64,000 bases of DNA from Sphingomonas metalli (GCF_014641735.1 NZ_BMIH01000002.1:248001-312000), one strand, 5' to 3'; positions 34,110 through 42,921 are shown, counted from the stretch's first letter. Numbers and translations are program-made. The notes: generated from the letters alone by a model not told the origin.

Positions 34110-34778
34110 CTAGCCGCGCTCGCCGCCGATCGCGCGGCGGGTGAAGGCCGCGATCCACCACCAGCCGAGCGCCCAGAGCGTCCCGAAGCACCAGCCGGCC
34201 AGCACGTCGGACGGCCAGTGGACGCCCAGATACACACGGCTCGTCCCGATCATCCCGGTCAGCAGCACCGCGGCGGCGAAGAGATAGCGGCGGATCGCCC
34301 GTCCCCGCACCACCTGCGCCGCCAGCGCGGCGAGCGTCAGATAGACGATCGCGCTGCTCGCCGCATGGCCGCTGGGGAAGCTGGCGCTCGACACCGGCAC
34401 CAGATGATCGACCAGTTCGGGCCGGGCGCGCGCCACCTGATCCTTGACCAGCGCGACCACCCGCCCGCCGGTCCAGCTCGCCAGCACCAGCAGCAGCGCG
34501 GTTAGCCACAGCCGCTGCGTCAGGAGGAAGCCAGCGACGAGCAGCACGACCAGCGTCAGCACCGTGCCGCCACCCAGCGCCGTCACGTCGATCGCCGCCC
34601 CGCGCAGCCAGGCCGGGCCGCCCCAGGCGCGCAGCCCCGCAATGATCGCGCTGTCGAAGCCGAACGGTACGCGGTCGACCAGCAGGCCGAGCGCCAGTAC
34701 CACCAGCGCCGCCAGTGCCAGCGTGGCCAACCCGGCGAGTTCGCGGGGCATTTGGCGGGTATGGGTTCGGATCGGCAT
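34110..34778 (-). CDS. PAP2-family phosphatase, membrane
   Basis: This 222-aa protein has about six membrane helices and all three PAP2 motifs: KDQVARARP, then SFPSGHAASS, then SRVYLGVHWPSDVLAGW, with the catalytic histidines in motifs 2 and 3. The family dephosphorylates lipid phosphates such as undecaprenyl pyrophosphate or phosphatidate on the periplasmic side. The precise substrate is unknown. It lies downstream of tRNA-Lys on the same strand. Confidence 0.9.
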   Translation of the reverse strand: MPIRTHTRQMPRELAGLATLALAALVVLALGLLVDRVPFGFDSAIIAGLRAWGGPAWLRGAAIDVTALGGGTVLTLVVLLVAGFLLTQRLWLTALLLVLASWTGGRVVALVKDQVARARPELVDHLVPVSSASFPSGHAASSAIVYLTLAALAAQVVRGRAIRRYLFAAAVLLTGMIGTSRVYLGVHWPSDVLAGWCFGTLWALGWWWIAAFTRRAIGGERG

Positions 34779-34829
34779 CGCGCCTTGTCCCGGCTAGCCC
34801 CGAAGGGGTCAAGCGGTTCGGCGGAACGA

Positions 34830-34905
34830 TGGTGGGTCCGCCGGGGCTCGAACCCGGGACCTCTCGATTAAAAGTCGCTTGCTCTACCGACTGAGCTACG
34901 GACCC
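34830..34905 (-). tRNA. tRNA-Lys (anticodon UUU)
   Basis: This 76-nt tRNA has an encoded CCA (34830-34832). The 7-bp acceptor stem GGGTCCG/CGGACCC, the D arm GCTC-AGTCGGTA-GAGC, the anticodon loop CTTTTAA and the T arm CCGGG-TTCGAGC-CCCGG all fold. The anticodon stem AGCGA/TCGAG has three Watson-Crick pairs next to the loop and two purine-purine oppositions (A27-G43, G28-A42) at its base. It lies 23 bases downstream of folK on the same strand. Confidence 0.95.
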
Positions 34906-34928
34906 CGGCCATCGTGCGGAACGCTCCC

Positions 34929-35393
34929 CTAGCGGCGGCGGCGGACGCGGGCAAGCAATTGGCGTATCGTCCTGCCCGTCTCCGGGTCGCGCCAGCCGGG
35001 CGCGATCGCGGCCAGCGGCCTGAGCACGAAGTCACGCTCGCGGAATCGCGCATGCGGGATGGTGAGGATCGGGTCGCGCCACACGCCGCCGGACCAGAGG
35101 ATGATGTCGAGGTCGATCGGCCGCGCGCCCCATCGCCGTCCCGGGCGACGCCCGAGGGCGCGCTCGATCGCCTTCAACCGCGCCAGAAAGGCGGGCGGCG
35201 GCTCGTCGCTCTCGACCAGCAGAGCCGCGTTGGCGAAACGGCGGCTGGAGGGGCCGAGCGGTGCGGTGTCGAGCACCGGCGACATCGCGATCAGGCCGCC
35301 GAGCCGCGCGCAGGCGGCACGCAGCGTCGCGCGCGGAGCGCCGTGGATCGTCCGGCGATTGCTGCCCAGTGCGACGGCGTAAACCTGTGCCAA
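34929..35393 (-). CDS. folK: 2-amino-4-hydroxy-6-hydroxymethyldihydropteridine diphosphokinase
   Basis: This 154-aa HPPK pyrophosphorylates the pterin alcohol before FolP joins it to p-aminobenzoate. It has YAVALGSNRR at the N-terminus, RRFANAALLVES, WGARPIDLDIILW and IPHARFRERDFVLRPLAAIAP (cited by IPHARFRERDFVLRPL). A short arginine-rich tail ends the protein. folP lies elsewhere (48799). It is upstream of tRNA-Lys and divergent from the manganese catalase. Confidence 0.94.
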   Translation of the reverse strand: MAQVYAVALGSNRRTIHGAPRATLRAACARLGGLIAMSPVLDTAPLGPSSRRFANAALLVESDEPPPAFLARLKAIERALGRRPGRRWGARPIDLDIILWSGGVWRDPILTIPHARFRERDFVLRPLAAIAPGWRDPETGRTIRQLLARVRRRR

Positions 35394-35516
35394 ACCCGCC
35401 CTATCTGATTTAAGTTACTGCAAAATATACGGAATTTGTATCGGGGTGCGAACGACTTCCGCCGCCGTCGTCGGTTCATCGGGCCAGCACGGCATCAGCT
35501 TTGGCGGAGGACCAGC

Positions 35517-36371
35517 ATGTATTACCACGATAAGCGCCTTCAGTATCCGGTGGTCGTCGAGAAGCCCGATCCCGCTTTTGCGCGGATGCTGCAACAGGCG
35601 ATCGGCGGGGTCGAAGGCGAGATCCGGGTCTGCATGCAGTATTTCTTCCAGGCCTGGGGCAATCGCGCGCCGAACACCAAATATCGCGACATGCTGCTCC
35701 ACACGGCGACCGAGGAGATCGGCCATATCGAGATGCTGGCCACCGCGGTGGCGCTCAACCTCGACAAGGCGCCCGCCTCGCTCCAGGAGACCGGGGCGGC
35801 GGACTCGATCGTCGGTGCGGTGATGGGCGGCGAGCGGCCGCGGCACATGATCGAGGGGCTGATCCACAAGAACCTGCTGTCGAGCGGCCTTGCGGCGATG
35901 CCGATGGATTCGGACGGCGTGCCGTTCAACATGAGCCACATCTACGCCAGCGGCAACATCGCCGCCGACATGTACTCCAACGTCGCCGCGGAGAGCACCG
36001 GGCGCGTGCTCGCGGTGCGCCTGTACAACGCCGCGCACGATCCCGGCATGAAGGACATGCTCCATTACATGATCGCGCGCGACACGATGCACCAGCAGCA
36101 GTGGCTGGCGGTGCTGGAAGAGCTGGGCGGCCCCTCCGCCAACCTGCCGATCCCCAATTCCTTCCCGCAGGAGCAGGAGGATCAGGAGAACAACTACAAT
36201 TTCTACGCCACCGCGGCGGACGGGACGGTGCCCGAGGGTCGCTGGACGAGCGGCTCGACGATCGACGGCCGCGGCGAGTTCACCGTCTTCCCCAATCGCC
36301 CGCTGGGCGAGGAGCCGGTGCTCGGTCCGGCGCGCACCGACAGCGGCGCCCAGGGCCAGCAGATCGGCTGA
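35517..36371 (+). CDS. Manganese catalase
   Basis: This 284-aa di-manganese catalase degrades hydrogen peroxide. The ferritin-like bundle keeps the expected ligands: Glu35 in GEIRVCMQYFFQ, Glu66/67 and His70 in TATEEIGHIE, Glu159 in NVAAESTGR and His192 in RDTMHQQQW. The C-terminal tail (QEQEDQENNYNF, ending QGQQIG) is the usual extended tail. GGAGG lies before the ATG at 35517. The AT-rich spacer upstream may hold a stress-responsive promoter. Confidence 0.93.
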   Translation: MYYHDKRLQYPVVVEKPDPAFARMLQQAIGGVEGEIRVCMQYFFQAWGNRAPNTKYRDMLLHTATEEIGHIEMLATAVALNLDKAPASLQETGAADSIVGAVMGGERPRHMIEGLIHKNLLSSGLAAMPMDSDGVPFNMSHIYASGNIAADMYSNVAAESTGRVLAVRLYNAAHDPGMKDMLHYMIARDTMHQQQWLAVLEELGGPSANLPIPNSFPQEQEDQENNYNFYATAADGTVPEGRWTSGSTIDGRGEFTVFPNRPLGEEPVLGPARTDSGAQGQQIG

Positions 36372-36451
36372 CCGCGATCCGTGCCGGTCGGGGATGCTTC
36401 CGCTCCGCCCGGCACGGAACCGACAGCTGGCCGCGTGATCCAGTCACATGG

Positions 36452-36539
36452 CGTCGCAGCCCCAGCGCAGGCTGGGGCCTCCCGCGACTCCTGCTGCCCG
36501 CTACGACCGGAAGATCCCGGCAGTCGCTGGGAAGACGTC
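36452..36539. repeat. REP-like composite element, family B
   Basis: A CCCCAGCGCAGGCTGGGG arm is joined through a core with CTCC-GCGACTCCTGC and GACCGGAAGATCCC to a degenerate second arm ending GACGTC. It has the same architecture as 49820-49904 (inverted) and 53109-53192. Confidence 0.8.
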
Positions 36540-36562
36540 TGGTATGATGGCTCGATTGCGGT

Positions 36563-37423
36563 CTAGATGTCTGCGGTCAGCCGACCGTACAGCTCCGGCC
36601 GCCGGTCGCGGAAGAAGCCGAAGGCCGCGCGGTGCCGGCGGATGCGGGCGAGATCCAGCGTCGCGGTGATCACCCCCTCTTCCTCGCGGCCCAGCTCGGC
36701 CAGGATGTCGCCGCGCTCGTCGCAGATGAAGCTGGTGCCGTAGAAGCTCTGGCCATGCTCGGTACCGATCCGGTTGGCCGCCACCACCGGCACCACGTTC
36801 GACACCGCATGGCCGACCATCGCGCGCCGCCACAGCCGCGCGGTGTCGAGGCTGGTGTCGTGCGGCTCGCTGCCGATCGCCGTGGGATAGAAGAGCAGCT
36901 CCGCGCCCATCAGCATCATCGCGCGCGCCGTCTCGGGATACCATTGGTCCCAGCAGACCCCCACGCCCAGCGTCCAGCCCGGCGCCCCCTCCGGCGCCGG
37001 CCATACTTTGAAGCCGGTATTGCCCGGCCGGAAATAGAATTTCTCCTCGTAGCCGGGGCCATCGGGGATGTGGCTCTTGCGATAGACGCCCTGCACCTCG
37101 CCATCGGGGCCGATCATCGCCAGGCTGTTATAGTAATGCGGCCCGTCCGCCTCGAAGAAGCTGGTCGGGATCGTCACCTTCAGCGCCTCGGCCAGCGCCT
37201 GCATCGCCAGCACCGCCTTGTGCTCGCCGACCGGCGCGGCATTGGCGAACAGTCCCTCGTCCTCGACCCGGCAGAAATACTCGCCCTCGAACAGCTCGGG
37301 CGGCAGGATGACCTGCGCACCCTTCGCCGCCGCCTCACGCACCAGCCGCGAGACGTTCGCGATGTTCGCATCGATATCGTTCGAGAAGCCGAGCTGGAGC
37401 GCGGCGACGGTGATGGCGGTCAT
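36563..37423 (-). CDS. aguB: N-carbamoylputrescine amidase
   Basis: This 286-aa nitrilase-fold enzyme cleaves N-carbamoylputrescine to putrescine, CO2 and ammonia. The catalytic triad is Glu43 in LPPELFEGEYF, Lys116 in YRKSHIPDGPGYEEKFYF (cited by YRKSHIPD), and Cys157 in GVCWDQWYPE. The AguB-type motif ANRIGTEHGQSFYGTSF is present. It starts 14 bases after the agmatine deiminase gene, so the two form a polyamine operon. Confidence 0.94.
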   Translation of the reverse strand: MTAITVAALQLGFSNDIDANIANVSRLVREAAAKGAQVILPPELFEGEYFCRVEDEGLFANAAPVGEHKAVLAMQALAEALKVTIPTSFFEADGPHYYNSLAMIGPDGEVQGVYRKSHIPDGPGYEEKFYFRPGNTGFKVWPAPEGAPGWTLGVGVCWDQWYPETARAMMLMGAELLFYPTAIGSEPHDTSLDTARLWRRAMVGHAVSNVVPVVAANRIGTEHGQSFYGTSFICDERGDILAELGREEEGVITATLDLARIRRHRAAFGFFRDRRPELYGRLTADI

Positions 37424-37437
37424 GGTCGTCTCTCAAT

Positions 37438-38403
37438 TCAGGCGGGGATCTGCTGCGAGATGCAGTGGAAGCTGCCGCCGCCGGTCAGGATCGCGTCGGC
37501 GCGCAGGCCCACGGCCTCGCGCCCGGGGAACAGCGCCTGGATCGCCGCGACCGCGGCCTGATCATTGTCGCTGCCAAAGAGCGGCACGACCACGGCGGCA
37601 TTGCCGATGTAGAAGTTCATATAGCTCGCCGGCACGATGTCCTCGTCCTCGTTGAGCACCCGCCCGGGCGACGGGATGGTCACCACCTCCAGCCCCACCG
37701 CGGTCAGGTCGCGGCGGGCCTGCGCATAGACCTGCCAGTTCGGATCATTCTCCGCCGCCTCCGGTATCGCGACGCGGCCCGGCGCGACGAAGCGGGCCAG
37801 GTTGTCGACATGGCCGTCGGTATGGTCGTTGAGCAGGCCGTCGCCGAGCCACACGATGCGCGTCAGGCCCAGGTCGCCGGCCAGCCGCGCCTCGATCTCC
37901 GCCTGTCCCAGCTCGGGATTGCGGTTGCGGTTGAGCAGGCACTGGCGCGTCGTCACCGCCGTGCCGGTGCCGTCGCCATCGATCGCACCGCCCTCGAGCA
38001 CCCAGCCGCAGGCCCGAGCGGCGACGCCCCGCGCCTCCGCCAGTCGCGCGCCGACGCTGTCGTCGCCCGGCAGATCATACTTGCCGCCCCAGCCGTTGAA
38101 GCGGAACAGCCGGGCCGATCCGTCGCCGACGATGATCGGGCCGGTGTCGCGCAGCCAGATGTCGCCAAAGGGCTGGACCTCGATCGTCGCGAACGGCGCC
38201 CGCTCGCGCGCCGCGTCGGCCGCCTCGCTGTCCGCGCAGACCAGCACGACCGTTTCGCCCCGGCCCCCGGCATGGACGGCACGGGCGAAGGCGGCAACCT
38301 CGTCGCGGGCAGGCTCCAGATCCTCCAGCCACAGTTCGGGATGGCTCGGAAAGCCGATCCAGACGGCGTCATGGTGGGCCCATTCAGGGGGTGGGGGCAG
38401 CAT
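37438..38403 (-). CDS. aguA: Agmatine deiminase
   Basis: This 321-aa pentein-fold enzyme converts agmatine to N-carbamoylputrescine. It has FGDIWLRDTGPI, RFNGWGGKYDLPGDD, EGGAIDGDGTGT, NDHTDGHVDNLARFV and, near the C-terminus, GGGSFHCISQQ with the catalytic cysteine at about 314. The ATG at 38403 has AGGAG upstream. It is first in the aguA-aguB operon. No agmatine-producing arginine decarboxylase is in the window. Confidence 0.94.
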   Translation of the reverse strand: MLPPPPEWAHHDAVWIGFPSHPELWLEDLEPARDEVAAFARAVHAGGRGETVVLVCADSEAADAARERAPFATIEVQPFGDIWLRDTGPIIVGDGSARLFRFNGWGGKYDLPGDDSVGARLAEARGVAARACGWVLEGGAIDGDGTGTAVTTRQCLLNRNRNPELGQAEIEARLAGDLGLTRIVWLGDGLLNDHTDGHVDNLARFVAPGRVAIPEAAENDPNWQVYAQARRDLTAVGLEVVTIPSPGRVLNEDEDIVPASYMNFYIGNAAVVVPLFGSDNDQAAVAAIQALFPGREAVGLRADAILTGGGSFHCISQQIPA

Positions 38404-38470
38404 CGTTTCGCTCCTCGCGCGCCGTAGCCGGTGCGGCGACCGGTGATCGACGCGCGGGCTTCTGGCAGTG

Positions 38471-38509
38471 CCGCCGCCGACGCGCAAGCGGCTTGCGCCG
38501 CAGCGGCGG
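38471..38509. repeat. Long hairpin in the aguA / GT-C divergent spacer
   Basis: The inner stem GCGCAAG-CGG-CTTGCGC (38482-38498) is flanked by outer arms CCGCCGC and GCGGCGG, separated by short unpaired bases. It does not belong to the repeat families seen elsewhere. A regulatory hairpin or chance structure in GC-rich DNA are both possible. Confidence 0.35.
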
Positions 38510-38627
38510 TGCGCTACCGGCGGGGCTTCGCCGCGGCTGCGCGGCGGATCGTCGGATTCGGTCGCCGGCCCCCTCCCGCAGCGGACGCCGGGCTGGCAGG
38601 GCGCCGCCGGTCGGTTGAGGAGCGGCA

Positions 38628-40166
38628 ATGGAATGGTCGGTCGGCGTCGCGCGTGGTGCGACAGCGCCTTGGAGAACGGGGGCGGGCGGTGCGCGGTCGG
38701 TCCGCGCGCTGGTCGCGACGATGCTCGCGCTCGTCCTGCTGGTCGGGGTGATGCTGGTCGCGCCGATCGATCATGACGAGAGCCAATATGTCGCCGCCGT
38801 CGCGGCGATGCGCCACGGCCTTCCCTATCGCGACTTCGCCTTTCTGCAGACGCCGCTCCATCCGCTGCTCTTCGCGCCCTTCTCGGCGCTGCCGCCGGGC
38901 TGGCTCGTCGTCGGGCTGCGGCTCGCCAACCTGCTCTGCGCCGTGGGGACGCTGGTGGTGCTGGGCAACAGCCTGAGGCGGCACGGCGTGGCACGCGGCC
39001 CGACCGCGGCGGCGATGCTGCTGATGCTGACCTGCAATGCCTTTCTGTTCGCCGGCAGCGTCGCGCGCAACGATGCGCTGCCGATGCTGCTCTTCGCCGG
39101 CGGGCTGGCGACGACGCTCCGCCTCGCCGGCGACCGCGCCGGCCGGCCCGGCACGGCGGCGCTGGCGGGGCTGCTGCTCGCCGCCGCGGCCTCGGCCAAG
39201 ATCAGCTACGCCCTGCCCGCCGCGACGCTGGGCGTGGCGCTACTGATGCTGCGGCTCCTGTCGCTCCGCATGATCCTGGCCTTCGCCGCGGGCGGGCTGG
39301 CCGGCCTCGCGCCCACCATAGCGCTCGTAGCGATCGCGCCGGCAGAGGCGTGGTTCGGCATCATCGACTATAGCGTGATCGCGCCGCAGCAATGGCGGCT
39401 GCTGGTCGGCGAGACGGGCATGCTGTCTCCCCTCGCCAAGATCGGGCGGCTGGCGGCCTTCGCCGCGCTCGGTCCGGCGCTGCTGCTGCTGATCGTCGTC
39501 GCGGCGGCGCGCCTGCGCGGGCGCGGCGGGCGCGGCGCGATACCCCTGCTGCTCGATGCGGCCCTGCTCGGCGCGCTGCTGGCAGCCTATCTGCCCGATC
39601 CGACCTATCGCCAGTATCTCGTGCCGCTGTTGCCGCCGCTGTTCCTGCGTGCCGGAATGTTGCTGTCCGATCGCGCCCGCCTGCGAGGGCGGGCGCTTCC
39701 GGTCGCGCTGGCCGGCTTCGCGCTGATCGGCCTCGCCCCGACCGCGATGGCGGCGCGCGATGCGGTCCGCCGCGGCAGCCCGGTCCTCGCCCTGATCCGC
39801 GACGCCCATGCGGTGCTGCGCGCGGTCGGCGACGCCGCGGTGGTGACGCTAGCGCCGGAACGGATCGCCGGGGCGGGCACGCGCTTCGACCCGCGCTTCG
39901 TCGCGGGTCCCTTTCTCTTCCGGATCATGCCGCCGCTCGCCGCGCGCATCCCGCCGCGCTGGGCGGTAATGGTTATCGCCGATACGGATCGCGCACTCGC
40001 CGCCGCGCCGCCCGCAGCGCTGCTGACCGGCACCGAACCCCGTCCCTTCCTGCGCCACCCGCACGGGCTGGACGGCGTGCTGGAAGGCTGGGCGCTCCGC
40101 CACGGCTATCGTCCGCGCCGGCTGCCCTCGGGCGATGCGCTGCTGTGGCTGCCCCCGCGGCGCTGA
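38628..40166 (+). CDS. GT-C-type polytopic membrane glycosyltransferase-like protein
   Basis: This 512-aa protein has about ten hydrophobic helices. A short extracytoplasmic loop after the first helix carries DHDESQYVAAVAAMRHG with an Asp-Glu pair, then YRDFAFLQTPLHPLLFAP. This is the layout of PMT/ArnT/DUF2029-type GT-C enzymes that use lipid-linked sugars. A C-terminal soluble periplasmic domain (from about 400) has no recognised fold. GAGGAG precedes the ATG. The substrate is unknown, and no other glycan genes are adjacent. Confidence 0.7.
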   Translation: MEWSVGVARGATAPWRTGAGGARSVRALVATMLALVLLVGVMLVAPIDHDESQYVAAVAAMRHGLPYRDFAFLQTPLHPLLFAPFSALPPGWLVVGLRLANLLCAVGTLVVLGNSLRRHGVARGPTAAAMLLMLTCNAFLFAGSVARNDALPMLLFAGGLATTLRLAGDRAGRPGTAALAGLLLAAAASAKISYALPAATLGVALLMLRLLSLRMILAFAAGGLAGLAPTIALVAIAPAEAWFGIIDYSVIAPQQWRLLVGETGMLSPLAKIGRLAAFAALGPALLLLIVVAAARLRGRGGRGAIPLLLDAALLGALLAAYLPDPTYRQYLVPLLPPLFLRAGMLLSDRARLRGRALPVALAGFALIGLAPTAMAARDAVRRGSPVLALIRDAHAVLRAVGDAAVVTLAPERIAGAGTRFDPRFVAGPFLFRIMPPLAARIPPRWAVMVIADTDRALAAAPPAALLTGTEPRPFLRHPHGLDGVLEGWALRHGYRPRRLPSGDALLWLPPRR

Positions 40167-40183
40167 CGGCGGGCGCCCGCCGG

Positions 40184-40534
40184 TCAGACGCGTTCGAGCA
40201 ACTCGTCCCAGCTGAGGTCGAGCAGTTCGACCGCCTCGACGATGCGTGGCCAGTGGACCTTCCGGAAATTGTCGCGCTCGGCGGTGCGCAGCCGGTCGGC
40301 GGCGCCGGGCAGCACGAACATGCCGATCCCGCGTCGCACCTCGACATAGCCGTCGTCCTGGAAACCCTGATAGGCTTTCGCGACGGTCAGCGGGTTGGCG
40401 CCATGTTCCGCCGCGAAGGCCCGGACCGAGGGCAGCTGGTCGCCCGCCCGATAGTCGCCGCGCAGGATACCCGCGGTGATCGCCCGGCGCAGCCGCAGAT
40501 AGACCGGGCTGTCCTCGTTGTTCATGGCTGTCAT
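40184..40534 (-). CDS. GntR-family transcriptional regulator (YtrA-type)
   Basis: This 116-aa short GntR protein has a winged helix at about 10-75 (VYLRLRRAITAGILRGDYRAGDQLPSVRAFA, cited by GDQLPSVRAFAAEHGANPLT), then a short helical tail of the YtrA subfamily instead of a full effector domain. Such proteins often repress a linked transporter operon. Here the next gene on the strand's upstream side is a nitroreductase, so the target is unclear. A 5-bp dyad overlaps its start codon and may mediate autoregulation. Confidence 0.88.
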   Translation of the reverse strand: MTAMNNEDSPVYLRLRRAITAGILRGDYRAGDQLPSVRAFAAEHGANPLTVAKAYQGFQDDGYVEVRRGIGMFVLPGAADRLRTAERDNFRKVHWPRIVEAVELLDLSWDELLERV

Positions 40535-40551
40535 GCTGATCTAATACAGCA
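40534..40551. promoter_or_regulatory. Operator-like dyad overlapping the GntR start
   Basis: TGCTG-ATCTAATA-CAGCA is a 5-bp inverted repeat with an 8-bp AT-rich centre, ending on the first base of the regulator's start codon. The size fits a YtrA/GntR dimer site. A TATTAG within it could be the -10, implying a leaderless transcript. Confidence 0.4.
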
Positions 40552-40570
40552 ACAGCGCACGAAAGTCGAC

Positions 40571-41137
40571 TCACCATCGGCAAACGATTTTAGCCATGTC
40601 GGGCCGCGGCCGCTCCTCCAGCGCGCGACCGGGCGTGCCGATGAAGACGAAGCCGACGATCCGCTCGTGCGGCTTGCCGAGCGCGTCGCGCACCGTGTCG
40701 CTGAAGGTCGGCCAGCCGGTCAGCCAGCCGCCGGCGAAGCCGAGCGCGCCCGCGGCATGGAGCAGGTTCATGCACGCCGCCCCCGCCGAAAGCTCCTGTT
40801 CCCAGACGGGAATATGGCTGCCGATGTTCGGGCTCGACAGGACGACGACCAGCGTCGGTGCCTGGCGGGCGAACTGGTCGAGCGACGCCAGCTCGGTCGC
40901 CGAGGCGGCCGGCCGCTCGGCACGGTAGGCGTCGGTGATCACCCGCGACAGCCGGTCGCGATCGTCGACGATCACGAACCGCCAGGGGGAAAGCTTGCCG
41001 TGATCGGGCGTGCGCGCCGCGATCGCCAGCATCCGGTCGAGCGTCGCGGCATCGGGGCCCGGCGCGACCAGATCGCGCGGCTTGCCCGAGCGGCGGGATT
41101 CGAGAAAGGCGGCGGGGCTGGACAGGTCGTTGAACAT
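40571..41137 (-). CDS. Nitroreductase family protein (YdjA-like)
   Basis: This 188-aa FMN-binding reductase has the RRSGKPRDLVAPGPD N-terminus, ARTPDHGKLSPWRFVIVDD, and LLHAAGALGFAGGWLTGWP typical of the small YdjA-type nitroreductases. FVFIGTPGRALEERPRPD completes the fold. These reduce nitro or quinone-like groups with NAD(P)H; the in vivo substrate is not known. It is upstream of the GntR regulator on the same strand with a 36-bp gap and divergent from the POT transporter. Confidence 0.9.
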   Translation of the reverse strand: MFNDLSSPAAFLESRRSGKPRDLVAPGPDAATLDRMLAIAARTPDHGKLSPWRFVIVDDRDRLSRVITDAYRAERPAASATELASLDQFARQAPTLVVVLSSPNIGSHIPVWEQELSAGAACMNLLHAAGALGFAGGWLTGWPTFSDTVRDALGKPHERIVGFVFIGTPGRALEERPRPDMAKIVCRW

Positions 41138-41229
41138 GGCCGCGCCATAGCCGCGGGCGGGGCGTATTTACACCCGCCCCGATCGCGCTACGTTCGCGCG
41201 CCTATCCAAATGGCAGAGTAAGCGAGCGT

Positions 41230-42825
41230 ATGGCGACCGTGATGCAGGGTGGCGGGGTCCCGCCCCATGCGAAAAACCTTTTGGGGCACCCGCGCGGCCT
41301 CTTCATGCTGTTCTTCGTCGAGATGTGGGAGCGCTTCTCCTACTACGGCATGCGCGCCATCCTGGTGCTCTACCTGACCAAGCACTTCCTGCTCGCCGAA
41401 CAGCCCGCCTATGCGATCTACGGCGCCTATACGTCGCTCGTGTACATCACGCCGATCATCGGCGGCTATCTGGCGGACCGCTATCTGGGCGCGCGCAAGG
41501 CGGTACTGGCCGGCGGCATCTTCATCACGCTCGGCCATCTCGTGCTCGCGCTCGTCGAAGGGCCGCAGGGCGTGCAGGGCGCGACGCTGAGCGGCTTCTA
41601 TTTCGGGCTCGCGCTCATCATCGTCGGCACCGGCTTCCTGAAGGGCAACATCTCGGTGCTGGTCGGCAAGCTCTACCGCCGCGACGACATCCGCCGCGAC
41701 GGCGCCTTCTCGATCTTCTACATGGGCATCAACACGGGCGCCTTTGTCGGTCCGATCGTGATCGGCATCTTGGGCGAGACGGTCGGCTGGGGCTGGGGCT
41801 TCGGCGCGGCCGGGATCGGCATGGCGCTGGGCCTGATCGTCTATGTCCTCTTCACCCGCGAACTGCACGGCGCCGGCGAGCCCCCCTCGGCGCAGGCGCT
41901 CGCCTCGCGGCCGGTGGCCGGCCTGTCGATCGAATGGCTGATCTATCTGGGCGCGATCGTGGCGATCTTCGGCGCCTGGCAGCTGGTCGACGCGCAGGGG
42001 CTCGTGGCGGCGCTGCTCGCGGTCGCGGCGGTCGTGACCGTCGGCTACATTCTCTACACCGCGGTCGCCCGCCTGCCGCGCGAGGAGCGCGACCGGGTGT
42101 TCGCCGCCCTGTTTCTCGCCGCGCTGTCGCCGCTCTTCTGGGCGTTGTTCGAGCAGACCGGCTCGTCGCTGACCGTCTATACCGACCAGCAGGTGGATCG
42201 CACCCTGCTCGGCTGGGCGGTCCCCGCCTCCGTCTTCCAGTCGGTCAACCCCTTCTTCATCATCACCCTCGCGCCGGTCTTCGGCTGGCTGTGGGTGACG
42301 CTGGCGAAGCGCGGCTGGGAGCCAAGCGCGCCGGTCAAGTTCGGCATCGGCCTCGTGCTGGTCGGCGCGGGCTTCTTCGCGCTGATCCTGGGCGCGCCCG
42401 CACAGGGCCTGACCCCGGCGATCGTCATCATCCTCCTCTACCTGCTCCATTCGGCCGGCGAGCTCTGCTTCTCGCCGATCGGCCTGTCGTCGATGACGCG
42501 TCTGTCGGTCGCGAACATGACCGGGCTGATGATGGGCACCTGGTTCCTCGCGACGGCCGGCGGCAATTTCCTCGCCGGCATCATCGCCCAGGCGACCGGC
42601 GGAGAGGGCGCGGGACCGGCGCAGGTGCTCGAAGTCTATGGCCGGATCGGCTGGTTCGCGATGGGGATCGGCGTCGTCGTCCTGATCGTCGCGCCCTTCG
42701 TCACCCGGCTGATGCACCTCGACACGCTCGGCCAGCCGGACCACGCGCTTGCCGGGCAGGACACGCTCGCCGAACCGATCGCGACCGGCATCCAGACCCG
42801 CGACGAGCAGAAGCCCGGCCTCTAA
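41230..42825 (+). CDS. POT-family proton-dependent oligopeptide transporter
   Basis: This 531-aa inner-membrane MFS protein imports di- and tripeptides with protons. The first helix carries the POT signature ExxER (EMWERFSYYGMRAIL). Next come YTPIIGGYLADRYLGARKAV-type motif (here TSLVYITPIIGGYLADRYLG) and GTGFLKGNISVLVGKLY. FSIFYMGINTGAFVGPIV and the helix-10 region ELCFSPIGLSSMTRL are also typical. About 14 helices are visible, as in bacterial POTs. It is probably transcribed alone. Confidence 0.95.
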   Translation: MATVMQGGGVPPHAKNLLGHPRGLFMLFFVEMWERFSYYGMRAILVLYLTKHFLLAEQPAYAIYGAYTSLVYITPIIGGYLADRYLGARKAVLAGGIFITLGHLVLALVEGPQGVQGATLSGFYFGLALIIVGTGFLKGNISVLVGKLYRRDDIRRDGAFSIFYMGINTGAFVGPIVIGILGETVGWGWGFGAAGIGMALGLIVYVLFTRELHGAGEPPSAQALASRPVAGLSIEWLIYLGAIVAIFGAWQLVDAQGLVAALLAVAAVVTVGYILYTAVARLPREERDRVFAALFLAALSPLFWALFEQTGSSLTVYTDQQVDRTLLGWAVPASVFQSVNPFFIITLAPVFGWLWVTLAKRGWEPSAPVKFGIGLVLVGAGFFALILGAPAQGLTPAIVIILLYLLHSAGELCFSPIGLSSMTRLSVANMTGLMMGTWFLATAGGNFLAGIIAQATGGEGAGPAQVLEVYGRIGWFAMGIGVVVLIVAPFVTRLMHLDTLGQPDHALAGQDTLAEPIATGIQTRDEQKPGL

Positions 42826-42883
42826 GCTCCTCCCCACGGCGTGGGGAGGGGGACCGCCCGGCAATGCCGGGTGGTGGAGGGGC
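42826..42883. repeat. REP-like element, family A, single arm
   Basis: CTCCTCCCCACGGCGTGGGG... is followed by a CCCGGCAATGCCGGG small hairpin and GTGGTGGAGGGG. It is one arm only, with no inverted partner. It begins at the stop codon of the POT transporter gene. Confidence 0.75.
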
Positions 42884-42921
42884 ATCGCCCCACGCGCCAC
42901 GCCGGCAGCGTTCCCGCCTCC

